Assembly (NCBI GenBank): GCA_963773625.1
Contig: CAVZCJ010000010.1
Span: 186,001 to 250,000, forward strand
Length of the DNA stretch: 64,000 nucleotides
From: DATARH01 sp963773625
GTDB taxonomy: Bacteria > Pseudomonadota > Alphaproteobacteria > ATCC43930 > CGMCC-115725
Reading direction: 5' to 3'
Part shown: positions 19,946-29,449 of the stretch, one piece after another
How positions within the stretch are numbered: the stretch's first letter is position 1
Layout: every line of letters begins with the position of its first letter
The notes under the pieces: generated by a model
Told to the model about the DNA's origin: nothing
What the model saw: the letters and a program-made list of their open reading frames with translations, nothing else
The model's database searches: none
Position numbers and translations under genes: made by a program

Positions 19946-21213
19946 ATGAGCCTCGGCTCCGAAAACCGCCGCGTTCTCTACGTCTTGCAAGGCCTGCCGG
20001 TGCCGTTCGACCGGCGCGCCTGGCTCCATGCGACGACGCTTGCGGCGAACGGCTACGCAGTCAGCTTCATCTGCCCGAAAGGACGCGGCTACAACCTGTC
20101 GCGCGAGGAGCGCGAAGGGGTCGACATCTACCGCTACTGGCGCCCTGTCGAAGGCGAGGGCAAGCTCGCCTTCATCGCCGAGTTGCTCTGGTGCTTTTTC
20201 GCGACCTTTTTTCTATCGCTGCGCATCGCGTTGTTCGGCCGCGGCTTCGACATTCTCCACATCTGCAACCCGCCCGAGATCTATTGGCCGATCGCCTGGT
20301 TCTGGCGCGCGTTCGGCAAAGTGTTCATCTGGGACCACCGCGATCTCTCGCCCGAGCTGGCCGCGGCCAAGTTGGGCGCCGACGACGGCCTCATCATGTC
20401 GCTGCTTTTGCTGCTCGAGCGGCTGAGCTTCCAGGCGGCGCAAATCGTTGTCGCGACCAATGAGAGCTACAAGAAGATCGCGATCGAGCGCGGCGGCAAG
20501 CGCCCGAGGACATCTTTATCGTCCGCTCGGCGCCGTCGCTGTCGCAATTCAAGGTTTACGAGCCCGACCCGGCGTTCAAAAAAGGCAAGCCGCACCTCGT
20601 GCTCTATCTCGGCGAGATGGGGCCGCAGGACGGCGTCGACAATCTGATCCGCGCGTTGAAGGCGATGCGCGACGAGTTCGGACGCGACGATTTCCACTGC
20701 GTGCTGATCGGCGGCGGCACCTATCAGCCGACCGTCGCCGCTTACGCCGAGGAGATCGGCGTCGCCGATCTGTGCACCTTCACCGGCATCGTCAGCGACG
20801 AGGAGCTGTGCCGCATCTTGTCCTCGGGCGACGTCGCCGTCGACCCGCTGCCGAAGAACGGCTGGTCGGACCGCAGCACGATGAACAAGGTGCTCGAATA
20901 CATGTTCTTCGGCCTGCCGATCGTCGTCGGCGATTTGACCGAGGCGCGGGTGTCGGCGGACGATGCGGCGCTTTATGTCGAGCCCGGCAACGCGCTGGCG
21001 ATGGCCAAGGGCATCGCCACGCTGCTCGACGATCCGGCGCTGCGCCAAAGGATGGGTGCATTCGGCCAGAACCGGCTGCGCAATACCGTTGCCTTCGAGT
21101 ATTCGGTCCCGCATCTGTTGGCGGCTTACGACGCCGCCTGGGCGAAAGTCCGCCACCCGGTCTCTCGCCGCCGCGGCCGCGTCCAACCGGAGCAAGTTGA
21201 TCTAGCTGAGTAA
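19946..21213 (+). CDS. Glycosyltransferase family 4 protein (one frameshift)
   Basis: Cytoplasmic retaining glycosyltransferase (GT-B fold) in exopolysaccharide repeat-unit assembly. The N-terminal donor-side domain starts VLYVLQGLPVPFDRRAWLHA and includes DILHICNPPEIYWPIAW and WDHRDLSPEL. The C-terminal domain has LVLYLGEMGPQDGVDNLIRA, DFHCVLIGGG and the sugar-nucleotide-binding region DRSTMNKVLEYMFFGLPIV. The frame changes near 20505. Sugar specificity cannot be read from the sequence. Confidence 0.88.
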
Positions 21214-21318
21214 ACTGCCGATCGCCGCCGCGTATCGCGGGTCTGGCGCGCGAGTACTCTCGCCTATACTCTACCGCCTCCCCCATCCGCGCCGCTTGGG
21301 ATCGGCGGCGGACAAGGC

Positions 21319-22254
21319 ATGAGGCCCCCGATGTACGAGCAATTCTATGGACTGTTTCGCCCGCCGTTTGCGGTGACGCCGGACCCGAGCCTTCTCTACA
21401 TGAGCCGGGTGCATCGCGAGGCGCTGGCGACGATCGTCTACGGCATCGAAACCCGCAAAGGCTTCATCGTCTGCACCGGCGAGGTCGGCACCGGCAAGAC
21501 CACGGTGGTGCGCGCCTTCTTCGACCTGGCGCGCAGCGACAGCTTCGAGATCATCTACATCTTCACGCCGCAGATCGGGCCGCTGGAGATGGCGACCCAT
21601 ATCTGCCGCGAATTGGGCGAGGATGACCCGCCGAGCGTCTTCGCCGCGGTGCCGCGGCTGTCGTGGAAGCTGCTCGAAATCTACGAAAGCGGCCGCACCG
21701 TCGTGCTGATGATCGACGAGGCGCAGCTGCTGCCGTCCGAGACGCTCGAATTCCTCCGCTTGCTCAGCAATTTCGAGACCGACCGCGAAAAGTTGATCCA
21801 GATCGTGCTGGTCGGCCAGCCCGAGCTCGACGCCACCCTGGCGCGGCGCGATATGCGCCAGGTCAACCAGCGGATCGCGATGCGCGCCCGGCTCGCGCCG
21901 CTGAGCCTCACCGAGAGCATCGAATATATCGAGCATCGCCTGCTGGCGAGCGGCGCCGAGGATTTGGCGCAGATCATGTCGCCGGGCGCCGCCTGCTGCA
22001 TCGCCGAGGCGTCGGGCGGGATCCCGCGCTCGATCAACATCCTCGCCGACAACGTGCTCATCGCCGGGCTCGGCGCCGGCCAGCAGCCGGTCGGCAGCAA
22101 GCTCGCCGAAGGTGCGGTGCGCGAGTTCGTCGGGATGACCGGCAAACCGGGTTTCCGCCGGCGCCGGCTCGGCCTCCCGGCTTCGGCTTGCGGCATCGGG
22201 CCCATCGCTCCAACTCGGCCCCGGCAATGGCCGGTTTCGCGCGCTGACGAATAG
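21319..22254 (+). CDS. ExeA/XrtA-associated-type AAA ATPase
   Basis: General-secretion/exosortase-associated ATPase. The second ATG (21331) gives MYEQFYGLFRPPFAVTPDP, the usual family start, so the true start may be there. Walker A is GEVGTGKTT (about residue 57), Walker B VVLMIDEAQ, followed by sensor motifs IVLVGQPELD and GGIPRSINILADNVL. Proteins of this kind occur in exopolysaccharide loci and beside exosortases; no exosortase is seen in this window. The frame is intact, although the last 40 residues are low-complexity Arg/Pro and may reflect a late frame error. Confidence 0.82.
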   Translation: MRPPMYEQFYGLFRPPFAVTPDPSLLYMSRVHREALATIVYGIETRKGFIVCTGEVGTGKTTVVRAFFDLARSDSFEIIYIFTPQIGPLEMATHICRELGEDDPPSVFAAVPRLSWKLLEIYESGRTVVLMIDEAQLLPSETLEFLRLLSNFETDREKLIQIVLVGQPELDATLARRDMRQVNQRIAMRARLAPLSLTESIEYIEHRLLASGAEDLAQIMSPGAACCIAEASGGIPRSINILADNVLIAGLGAGQQPVGSKLAEGAVREFVGMTGKPGFRRRRLGLPASACGIGPIAPTRPRQWPVSRADE

Positions 22255-22303
22255 CCGGCACTCTACCGTTTCTTAAGCTCTCGGGCCGAAAATTCGGCCC
22301 GTC

Positions 22304-23351
22304 ATGAGCATCGCCGCAAACGCCGCCGGAACACGAATTCTCGTTCAGCCGGGCCGCAACGCATTTCCCGACATGAGCTCGTATATCAGCGAGCATTTCG
22401 GCTTCGATCTGCTGCAGCTGAGCGACTACGAGATCCATCGCGCCCAGAGCAAATGGGCTCATCTGCGCGGCCTGATCTGGCAGTCCTTCGATCTCGTCCG
22501 CTCGCTACGCCGCCTGAGGCGCTGCCGCGTCGTCATCGCCATCGGCCCAATCTCGTACCTGATCAAGTTGCTGAAGCGCCTCCGCCTGATCCGCTACGAA
22601 AAATCCTTCTGCCTCGGCTGGCATGTCCGCTCGCCGCGCTGGTTCCCGGTGTTCCGTGCGCTGAGCCGGCTCGATTCTGGCGGCGACCACTACATCGTCT
22701 TCAGCGAGTGGGAGATCGGGCTCTACCAGGCCAATCTCGGCATCGACGCCGAGCGCATGCATTTCCTGCCCTACGGCGATTGGTCGGGCGTCGGACGAGC
22801 CGGCAAGCCCCGCCGCGCCGGATACCGATGCGGGCGACTATTACTTCGCCGGCGGCTACAGCAATCGCGACTACCCGGCGCTGATCGCCGCGTTCCGCAA
22901 GATTCCGGCACAGCTCCTTATCGTTTGCTCGGCGCTCAACAAGGAATTGGACGCGCTCGACATTCCCCCGAACGTGACGATCCTGCGCGACCTGCCGGGC
23001 GATCAGTTCGACACTTATCTCCGCGACGCCAAGGCCTGCATCATCCCGCTCAAGCACGATACCGGCGCGTCGGGGCAGAGCGTCATGCTGCGCCTGATGC
23101 GCAACCGGAAAGCCATCATCGCCACCGATTTCGGCAGCGTTCAGCGGCTACATCGTCGGCGGTGAGTTGGGGCATGCTCGTCAAGGATATCGAGCGCGAT
23201 CTGCCCGGCAGTGATCGACAGCATCGAGCGCGATCCCAAGGCCGCCGCGGCGATGGGCGAGGCCGCCTATGAGCGCTATCGCCGCTATTTCTCGCTGGCG
23301 GCCGGCGGTGAGGCGCTGGGCCGCATTCTCGACCCGGTGATCGCCGAATGA
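22304..23351 (+). CDS. Glycosyltransferase, GT-B type (frameshifted)
   Basis: Probable glycosyltransferase in the exopolysaccharide cluster. The N-terminal half has VVIAIGPISYLIKLLKRLRL and FCLGWHVRSPRWFPVF; a middle stretch reads HYIVFSEWEIGLYQANLGID, resembling an acceptor-side domain. The C-terminal half has DYYFAGGYSNRDYPALIAAF, AQLLIVCSALN and the donor-site-like CIIPLKHDTGASGQSVMLRLMRNRKAII. Frame changes occur near 22785, 23145 and 23210. Specificity is unknown. Confidence 0.75.
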
Positions 23352-23377
23352 TCCGGGCCGCCACCGTGGATCGAATC

Positions 23378-23966
23378 CTAGTGGCAGCTCTCGGCGATCT
23401 TGCGGGCAGCCGCCGATTTCGGCATCCGGAAATCATCGACGAAGACGACGTACTCGGCGCCGGTCTGCGGGTTCTTCACGGTGGCGCGGCCGGCCCGGTT
23501 GAATTCGCCGGTAAGGGTATCGCCGTTAGCGATGATGCCTCCCGACAGCCGCTCGAGGATCGCGTAACCCTGCGGCGTGTTGACGAAGATTTTGTTGCCG
23601 CAGCCCTCGGCGTGCTCGACCTGGCCGCTGGTGAGATTGTACGCGGTCTGCGAGCGGCAGCTGGCGGCGATGCGCACGCTCACTTCGGATTTGCTGAGCC
23701 CGCGCTCGTCAATGCTGGCGGTGAAGCGCCGCCCGGACTTGCTGTCGTAGAACGAGCCAAAGCCGATCCGATTGAGGTCGCCGACGACCGTATCGCCATC
23801 GTCGGCCGCGCCTGGCTGCGACGCGATCAGCACCGAATAGCCGTCTTCGGAGCCGACGAAGATCTTGTCGCCGCAACCCTTGGCGCGCAGCACCGTGCCG
23901 TCGGCGAAGCGCGGGCGCGGCAAGGCCGACAAGCGCGGCCGCCATGACAATGGATTTGATGCGCAT
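23378..23966 (-). CDS. Secreted protein with two tandem copies of one domain (one frameshift)
   Basis: Unrecognised family. The product has a signal peptide (MRIKSIVMAAALVGLAAPA) and then two copies of a domain of about 75 residues. Copy 1 begins GCGDKIFVGSEDGYSVLI and ends SEVSVRIAASC; copy 2 begins GCGNKIFVNTPQGYAILE and ends SAAARKIAESC. Both have GDT(V/L)xG(D/E)xNRxG in the middle. Each copy has one Cys at its start and one at its end, so an intradomain disulfide is plausible. The frame changes near 23905, inside the region after the signal peptide. It lies antisense inside the exopolysaccharide cluster and diverges from the polymerase gene. Confidence 0.75.
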
Positions 23967-24043
23967 CCCGGTACCAAGCTGTCACTGGCGCGCGCCGGGC
24001 GCAACGCCGTCGCCGCGGAGATGGGATCGCGCGAGGTCGCGCG

Positions 24044-25367
24044 ATGAACGCGACCGCCCGTCTCGCCGAGCGCGGCGCGACCTTTTTGTTCCTCATCGTC
24101 TTCGCCGGGATCATGTGGCCGCCCGACACCTATTTCAGCGGTGAGGCGCTGACCCCACAGGGCGCGTCGAACATCTGGGATTTCATGGAATTCGCCCTGC
24201 TGTTGCCGTTTCTCGGCCTCGGCTTCTTCGCGTACCGGCGCGACGTGCCGGGGCTGGCGATCTGGGCCTGGCCGGTGCTGGCGCTGGCGGTGTTTCGCCT
24301 TCCTCAGCGCGTTCTGGTCGGACGCTCCTGCTCTGGTGGTTCGCCGCGCCGGCACGGTGACGGCGACGACCCTGTTCGGCGTCTACCTCGCCGCGCGCGG
24401 CGATCTTGGCGATCTGGTCGCGAGCCTGGTCAAGGTCTACGCGATCGCCGCCATCGCCTCGTTCATCGCGATCGCCCTGTTGCCGCAGGCGGCGACGGTG
24501 ACGGGCGACTACTACACGCACGCGTGGCGCGGCGCCTTCACCGACAAGAACGAGCTGGGCATGGCCTGCGCCGAGGCGCTCATTCTCTCGGCCTACGCCT
24601 ATCGCCGCCGCTATGGCCCGCGCTGGCTGTCTGGTCTCGTCATCGCCGCGTTCATCGTTCTGCTCTACGGCTCGGAGTCGAAAACACCGCTCGTGGTGAT
24701 GATGGCGGCGCTTTACGCCGCGTTCGTGGTGCTGGCCTTGCGCCGGCGCAGCGGCGCGGGGCTCATCGTCGGTTACGTGCTGCTCGTCCTCGGCATGGTC
24801 GGAACGGCGCTGCTCGCCGTCGGCTGGCAGGACGTTCTGGCGGCGCTCGGCCGCGACCCGACCTTCACCAACCGCACCCGCATCTGGCAGCTCGCGCTCG
24901 AATGGATCGCGCGGCGTCCCTGGCTCGGTTACGGCTACGAGAGCTTCTTTCGCGCCGACAATCCGGCGGCCAACCTGATCTGGGCGGATGTCGGGTTCAA
25001 GACGCCGCACGCGCACAATAGCTGGCTCGAACTGGGGCTCGGCCTCGGGATCCTCGGGATAGGACTGACCGCGCTCGCTTGGCTGGCCGCGATCTACCGC
25101 ACGCTGCGCGTCGCCGCCGCGCCGCATGCCGAGCACGTCGCCTTCTGCCTCGCGCTGCTCGCCGGCATGTTCTTCGAGAACCTCAGCGAGTTCGAGTTCT
25201 TCCGGCCGGGCCGGCTGATGTTCGCTCTCTTCGTCGCCGCGCTGGTCTATCTCGGCCGCGAATTGACGTTGTTCCGCACCGCCAGCGCCGCGGCGCGGCG
25301 ATCCGTGACGCGCGGCCGCCGCCAGCGACCGCCCTACGCGCCGGCAAGCGTTTCGGTCGCGCCATGA
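24044..25367 (+). CDS. O-antigen ligase / Wzy-type polymerase family membrane protein (one frameshift)
   Basis: Polytopic inner-membrane protein, probably the exopolysaccharide polymerase. About ten hydrophobic segments are visible. The Wzy_C / O-antigen-ligase signature lies in FTDKNELGMACAEALIL and, farther on, TNRTRIWQLALEWIARRPWLGYGYE, then PHAHNSWLELGLGLGILG, whose His is conserved in the family. The frame changes near 24310. The stop overlaps the ATG of the next gene (ATGA). Confidence 0.87.
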
Positions 25368-26013
25368 GCCTTCTCGACCCATTCCACGCGCCGCTGCTGC
25401 GCGACTGCTGGGTGCGCTGGGGTTTGCGCCGGGTGCATTACGCCGACCGCGCCCGCAAGCTCGACCTGCTTTACCGGGTGGAGAATCCCGTGGCGCATGG
25501 ATTCGGCGCAAGAACAGGCGCGCTTCGCCTGGACCAACCGGGTGATCGCCGCGCACCTGCCGCAGCCCGAGACATTGCTGGAGATCGGCTGCGGCGAAGG
25601 CCACCAGTCGCAATATTTGGCGCGGATCTGCCGGCGGCTCTACGGCATCGACATCAGCCCCGCGCAGTGCAGCGGGCGCGGCAGCGCTGTCCCGAGGGCG
25701 AGCTTCGCGACCGGCGACCAATTGACGCTTTCCGTTTCGCCGACATACCGCCGGTGCTGGATCTCGTCACCGCTTGCGAGGTGGTCTACTACGTCAAGGA
25801 TACTGCCGCGGTTTATCGAGTGCATGTCGGCTCTCGGGCAAACCTGCTTGGTGACCTATTACGAAGAGCCACGCCGGCGTGCTCGACCGGCATTTCGCCA
25901 ATCTGCCGGGTTGCGAGCGCGATCGCTTCTGCTTTGGCGAGGTCGAGTGGGTCGCCGTCTGGTGGCACAATGGGAAAGTCAATTCAAAATCAGCAACGTC
26001 GCCAAAACTCTAA
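25364..26013 (+). CDS. SAM-dependent methyltransferase, NodS-like (frameshifted)
   Basis: Class I methyltransferase with a NodS-like pattern. The SAM-binding motif I is LLEIGCGEGHQSQYLARIC, followed by RLYGIDISP (motif II Asp). Corrected downstream frames give LDLVTACEVVYYVKD (motif IV-like) and CLVTYYEEP. The last stretch reads CFGEVEWVAVWWHNGKV. Frame changes occur near 25490, 25675, 25800 and 25865. It overlaps the polymerase gene by four bases. The acceptor (probably a sugar of the polysaccharide) is inference. Confidence 0.78.
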
Positions 26014-26073
26014 TCAAAGCGACAAATTAATATTTAAATAACCATAACTGTCGCTCAGACCAATTTTCTGAAA

Positions 26074-26095
26074 AGATCGTTAAAATAGACGATCT
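26074..26095. other. Inverted repeat in an AT-rich gap
   Basis: AGATCGT (26074-26080) and ACGATCT (26089-26095) form a perfect 7-bp stem around an 8-base AT-rich loop. No T-tract follows on the plus strand. It sits in the 217-bp gap between two methyltransferase genes that is much more AT-rich than its surroundings. It could be a weak terminator or a regulator site. Confidence 0.3.
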
Positions 26096-26230
26096 CCAAA
26101 TGCGAAAACTTGACGTTTTTGAACCGAATTTTATACATGATCTGCGGGTCGGCTGGTTCGGTAACGAGAGAGCGTCTCACTTCGGTTTTAACCCCCGCAA
26201 CGTGTAGCGCTAGAAAATAGGGGTCTGCGA

Positions 26231-27032
26231 ATGGCCGGCGCGTTTGCCGATTCAGGGAGCGATGTTTCCACGCCGAAAACACCCGACCTGGCGATGATCG
26301 GCTCGCCAAGCTGGGCCAGAGCGGCGCCGAGCCGGCGTCTCGCCACGCGGCTCGGCAATCTCTTCCGGCGCGATCGCGGTACGGTCGAGCCAAGCTGCCG
26401 GGTCAATCGGGCGCGGCTCTTCATCGAACGGCTGCAACCGACAGCCGGCCGACAAGATCATCGATCTGGGCGGCGGCAAAGGCGGCTATCTGGCCGGCAT
26501 TCTGGCCTATCGCGGGAATGTCACGATCGCCGACGTCGACCCGGCGATGCTGCAAACCGCCGCCGAGACCTATGGGTTCGGCACCGTTCGCCTCGACGGC
26601 TCGGCGACGTTCCCGATCGCCGACCAGGAATACGACGTGGTGTTCTGCTCGTCGGTGATTGAGCACATCACCGGCCCGCGCGAGGAAATCTTCGACATTC
26701 TCGACAGCAAACAATTCGCCAAATCGGCGCGGGCGGCGCAGGCAAGTTTCGCCGCCGAGCTGCGGCGCATCGGCAAGCGCTATTTCGTGCAGACGCCGTA
26801 CAAGTATTTCCCGGTCGAACCGCACAGCTTTCTGCCATTCTTCATCGTTTGGCTGCCGCGGCGCTGGCAGATCAAGCTGCTGGCGCTAGCCGGCCGCCAT
26901 TGGATCAAGCACGTTCAGGCCGATTTCCGCCTGCTGACGATCAGGGAGATGCGGGAGCTGTTTCCCGACGCGGAAATTGTGCTCGAACGCTATTGCGGCC
27001 TGGTGAAGTCGATCGTCGCGATCAAGACCTGA
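26231..27032 (+). CDS. SAM-dependent methyltransferase (one frameshift)
   Basis: Class I methyltransferase. Motif I reads KIIDLGGGKGGYLAGIL in the corrected frame, then NVTIADVDPAML and DVVFCSSVIEHI, which is motif IV with the usual VIEH. The later part, KRYFVQTPYKYFPVEPHSFLPF and MRELFPDAEIVLERY, is typical of methyltransferases in polysaccharide clusters. The frame changes near 26447. The N-terminal 60 residues are of low similarity to the family and the true start may lie inside. It converges with the GH10 gene. Confidence 0.8.
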
Positions 27033-27036
27033 GCGC

Positions 27037-28191
27037 TCAGCGCTTGCGCGGCCCCTCGGCGCGCTGCATCACGGCGGGGCGGGACGGGGCGTTCTTGAGC
27101 GCATCGACCATCGCCCAATAGACCGGCTTCGCGCGCATATCGGCATCGAACGGCAGCGGCCGTGGGCGCAGGCCGTCGGGGCGCTTGGTGCGTGGATCGC
27201 CGACTGAGACGATCCAACTCATCCGGTCGCTGACACCCCAGGTGATGACCGACGTCACCGCTTGGTGGGCCAGCGCCACGTCAAGATAGCGGCGATAGAC
27301 CGAAGCGACGGCCGCATCGCGCGCGGCGATGTCGGACGGAGCCCCGTTATCGACGCAATCGAGCTCGGTCAGCATGATTTGCAGTCCGCGCGAGGCGATC
27401 TGGTCGAGAAAGCGGCTGAAAGCTTTCTCATCGAAATGCTTCATGTCTTCGTAGAAGAGGTGGCTCTGCAGGCCGATCGCGTCGACCGGCACGCCGCGTT
27501 TCTGAAAGCCGTCGATCAGCTCGAACATCACCCGCCGCTTCTCCAGTTGGTCGGGCTGTTCCATCTCGATGTCGAACTCGTTGTAGACGAGCAGCGCCTT
27601 GGGATCGGCCCCCCGCGCGGTGCGATAGGCGATATCGAGGTAGTCGGGGCCGATCTTGTCGAGAAAGACGTGGGGCCGCAGCTTGTCCGGCCGCGGTGAG
27701 GCGATGAGGATCGCCTCGTTCACCACGTCCCACGACTGCACCCGGCCGGCAAAGTGGCCGCAGGTCTCGGTCACGTGCTTCTCCAGCGCGTCGATAGCGG
27801 ACTTGCGGTCGGGCAAGGTGGCGTACCATTTGGGCGCCCGCTCGCCGTAGACGAGGGTGTGCCCGCGAAACTTCATTCCGTTGGCAACCGCCCAGGAGTA
27901 ATCAGCGTCGACCCCGGTGAAGTCGTGGCGGTCGGGGGTCGGTTGGAGGTGGTCCCAATCCATCCGGCCATCGACCATGAGCCCGCATTCATGCGCGCAG
28001 ACCGTCTCGTAGTCGGGTTCGTCCTTCAATTCCCACGGATCGATGTAGCTGCCGTAGAGCAGCCCAACCTTGGCAGCCACATTGCGCAGCCCGGGTGTCG
28101 CCGGCGTCGGCGCGGCCGCGGCGAGGGCCGTCGGGAACGCCGCCGCAGCCGCAGCCGCCGCCAATACCTCGCGCCTGGTGATCGCGGTCAT
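27037..28191 (-). CDS. Glycoside hydrolase family 10 protein (endo-beta-1,4-xylanase-like), Tat-exported
   Basis: Exported glycanase of 384 residues, frame intact. The N-terminus has a Tat-type signal (TRREVLAAAAAAA). The GH10 fold is shown by FRGHTLVYGERAPKWYATL, by the acid/base Glu in WDVVNEAIL (about residue 160) and by the nucleophile Glu in MLTELDCVD (about residue 270). The terminal Trp pattern is VITWGVSDRMSWI. The length fits a catalytic domain without a carbohydrate-binding module. ATG 28191 is chosen because it starts the twin-arginine signal. Placement in the cluster suggests cleavage of the polymer made here; plant xylan as substrate is also possible. Confidence 0.92.
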   Translation of the reverse strand: MTAITRREVLAAAAAAAAFPTALAAAAPTPATPGLRNVAAKVGLLYGSYIDPWELKDEPDYETVCAHECGLMVDGRMDWDHLQPTPDRHDFTGVDADYSWAVANGMKFRGHTLVYGERAPKWYATLPDRKSAIDALEKHVTETCGHFAGRVQSWDVVNEAILIASPRPDKLRPHVFLDKIGPDYLDIAYRTARGADPKALLVYNEFDIEMEQPDQLEKRRVMFELIDGFQKRGVPVDAIGLQSHLFYEDMKHFDEKAFSRFLDQIASRGLQIMLTELDCVDNGAPSDIAARDAAVASVYRRYLDVALAHQAVTSVITWGVSDRMSWIVSVGDPRTKRPDGLRPRPLPFDADMRAKPVYWAMVDALKNAPSRPAVMQRAEGPRKR

Positions 28192-28198
28192 GGGTCCC

Positions 28199-29431
28199 TC
28201 ACGTCCGGTCGGGTTGGGGCCGCGCGACGCCAAGCCGTCGGCCGGATTGCTTGCGGGCGACGGTGACCCGGGTGGCTTCGTCGAAGCGCTCGGCCATGCT
28301 GTCCATGCGCAGCGCGTCGCGCGTTTGCAACGCTCCTTGAGACAGCCGCCCCTGCCATTCGTCGGAATCGGCGAAGCGGGCCAGGGTTGCCGCGAATGCG
28401 TCGAGATCGCCGGGCACAACGAGGCCGTTCTTCTCGTGCTCGATGTATTCGACCTCGGGGCTGTGCGTCTCGAGATCGCGGGTGACCACGGGCGATCCGT
28501 GGGCGAAAGCGTGATTGGCGACCAGTCCCACCATCCCGGCGACGACGGTGGCGCAGCCGACCTTGAGGCAGCGGGCCACGCGCTCGTCCGGCGGCAGCGC
28601 GCCGAGGAAATGGATGCCCGGAACGTCGGCCGCTTGCGCTTTAAGCTCCGCTTCGCACATTCCGCCGCCGACGATCAGCGCCTCGGCCGGCCGGCGGGAG
28701 AGACCGTTCTCGTTGATCCGGCGCACCGCGTCGATCAGTTGATCGACCCGCTTGATCGGCACCAGCCGGCCGACGAAGACAAACACCGCGGAGTCGGGTT
28801 TGAGGCCAAATTCACGGCGGATCGCCGCGTCATCCGTATCGCGCTCGGCCTCGTAGAGCCGAACCTGCTCGGTCATGTCGATCGTGTTCTGGACGAAGAA
28901 CGTGCGGTCGCGCGGATACCCGCTTTCGATCAGCCTTTCCGCGCCGCTCTTGGTATAGGCGATGAAACCGTCCGCCAGCGTGGTGAACCACTTCTTTATG
29001 GCGGTCGTCACCCCGGTCAGCCGGTGCGGAACATCGCTCTCGCGGGTGCCGCGTTGCGGGTGATAGCCGAACCCCCAATGCAGAACGGCGGTGCCCCGCA
29101 GCTTGCAGAGCAGCGCGAGCAGCAGGTTGGAGATGAACTTGCTCTCGGTGGTGATGACGATCGCGTCGTAGCCGCCGGTGAGGATCTCCCATACCACCGG
29201 CTGATAGATCAGGGTCAGCGGCCCGACCCGGAACTCGTGGTTCTCGACCCGCCGCTGGGGAAACGCGAACGGACCCTCAAGTTCGGCGGTCCCGACCCAA
29301 GACGGGGGCGCGCCGTGAAAGACCACGTACTCGAAACCGCCGCGCTCGGCGAGCAGCTCGTAAAAGCGCACGCGATAGTGCGGCAGGTAACCGTGGTTGA
29401 GGATCGCGACCTTGCCTCGTGGCGACGGCAT
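28199..29431 (-). CDS. Glycosyltransferase family 4 protein
   Basis: Intact 410-residue GT-B glycosyltransferase. It begins KVAILNHGYLPHYRVRFYELL, and the acceptor domain has YDAIVITTESKFISNLLLAL and AVLHWGFGYHP. The donor domain has FVFVGRLVPIKRVDQLIDAV, EALIVGGG and VCATVVAGMVGLVANHAFAHGSPVV-like residues ending in the conserved acidic region PEVEYIEHEKNGLVVP. It lies 8 bp upstream of the GH10 start and 19 bp after the flippase, so these three are one minus-strand unit. Confidence 0.9.
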   Translation of the reverse strand: MPSPRGKVAILNHGYLPHYRVRFYELLAERGGFEYVVFHGAPPSWVGTAELEGPFAFPQRRVENHEFRVGPLTLIYQPVVWEILTGGYDAIVITTESKFISNLLLALLCKLRGTAVLHWGFGYHPQRGTRESDVPHRLTGVTTAIKKWFTTLADGFIAYTKSGAERLIESGYPRDRTFFVQNTIDMTEQVRLYEAERDTDDAAIRREFGLKPDSAVFVFVGRLVPIKRVDQLIDAVRRINENGLSRRPAEALIVGGGMCEAELKAQAADVPGIHFLGALPPDERVARCLKVGCATVVAGMVGLVANHAFAHGSPVVTRDLETHSPEVEYIEHEKNGLVVPGDLDAFAATLARFADSDEWQGRLSQGALQTRDALRMDSMAERFDEATRVTVARKQSGRRLGVARPQPDRT

Positions 29432-29449
29432 AGTCTCTCCTTGTCCAAA

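Noticed and set aside
24183..25721. A 512-codon minus-strand frame
   Set aside because: Antisense of the O-antigen ligase family gene; no family features.
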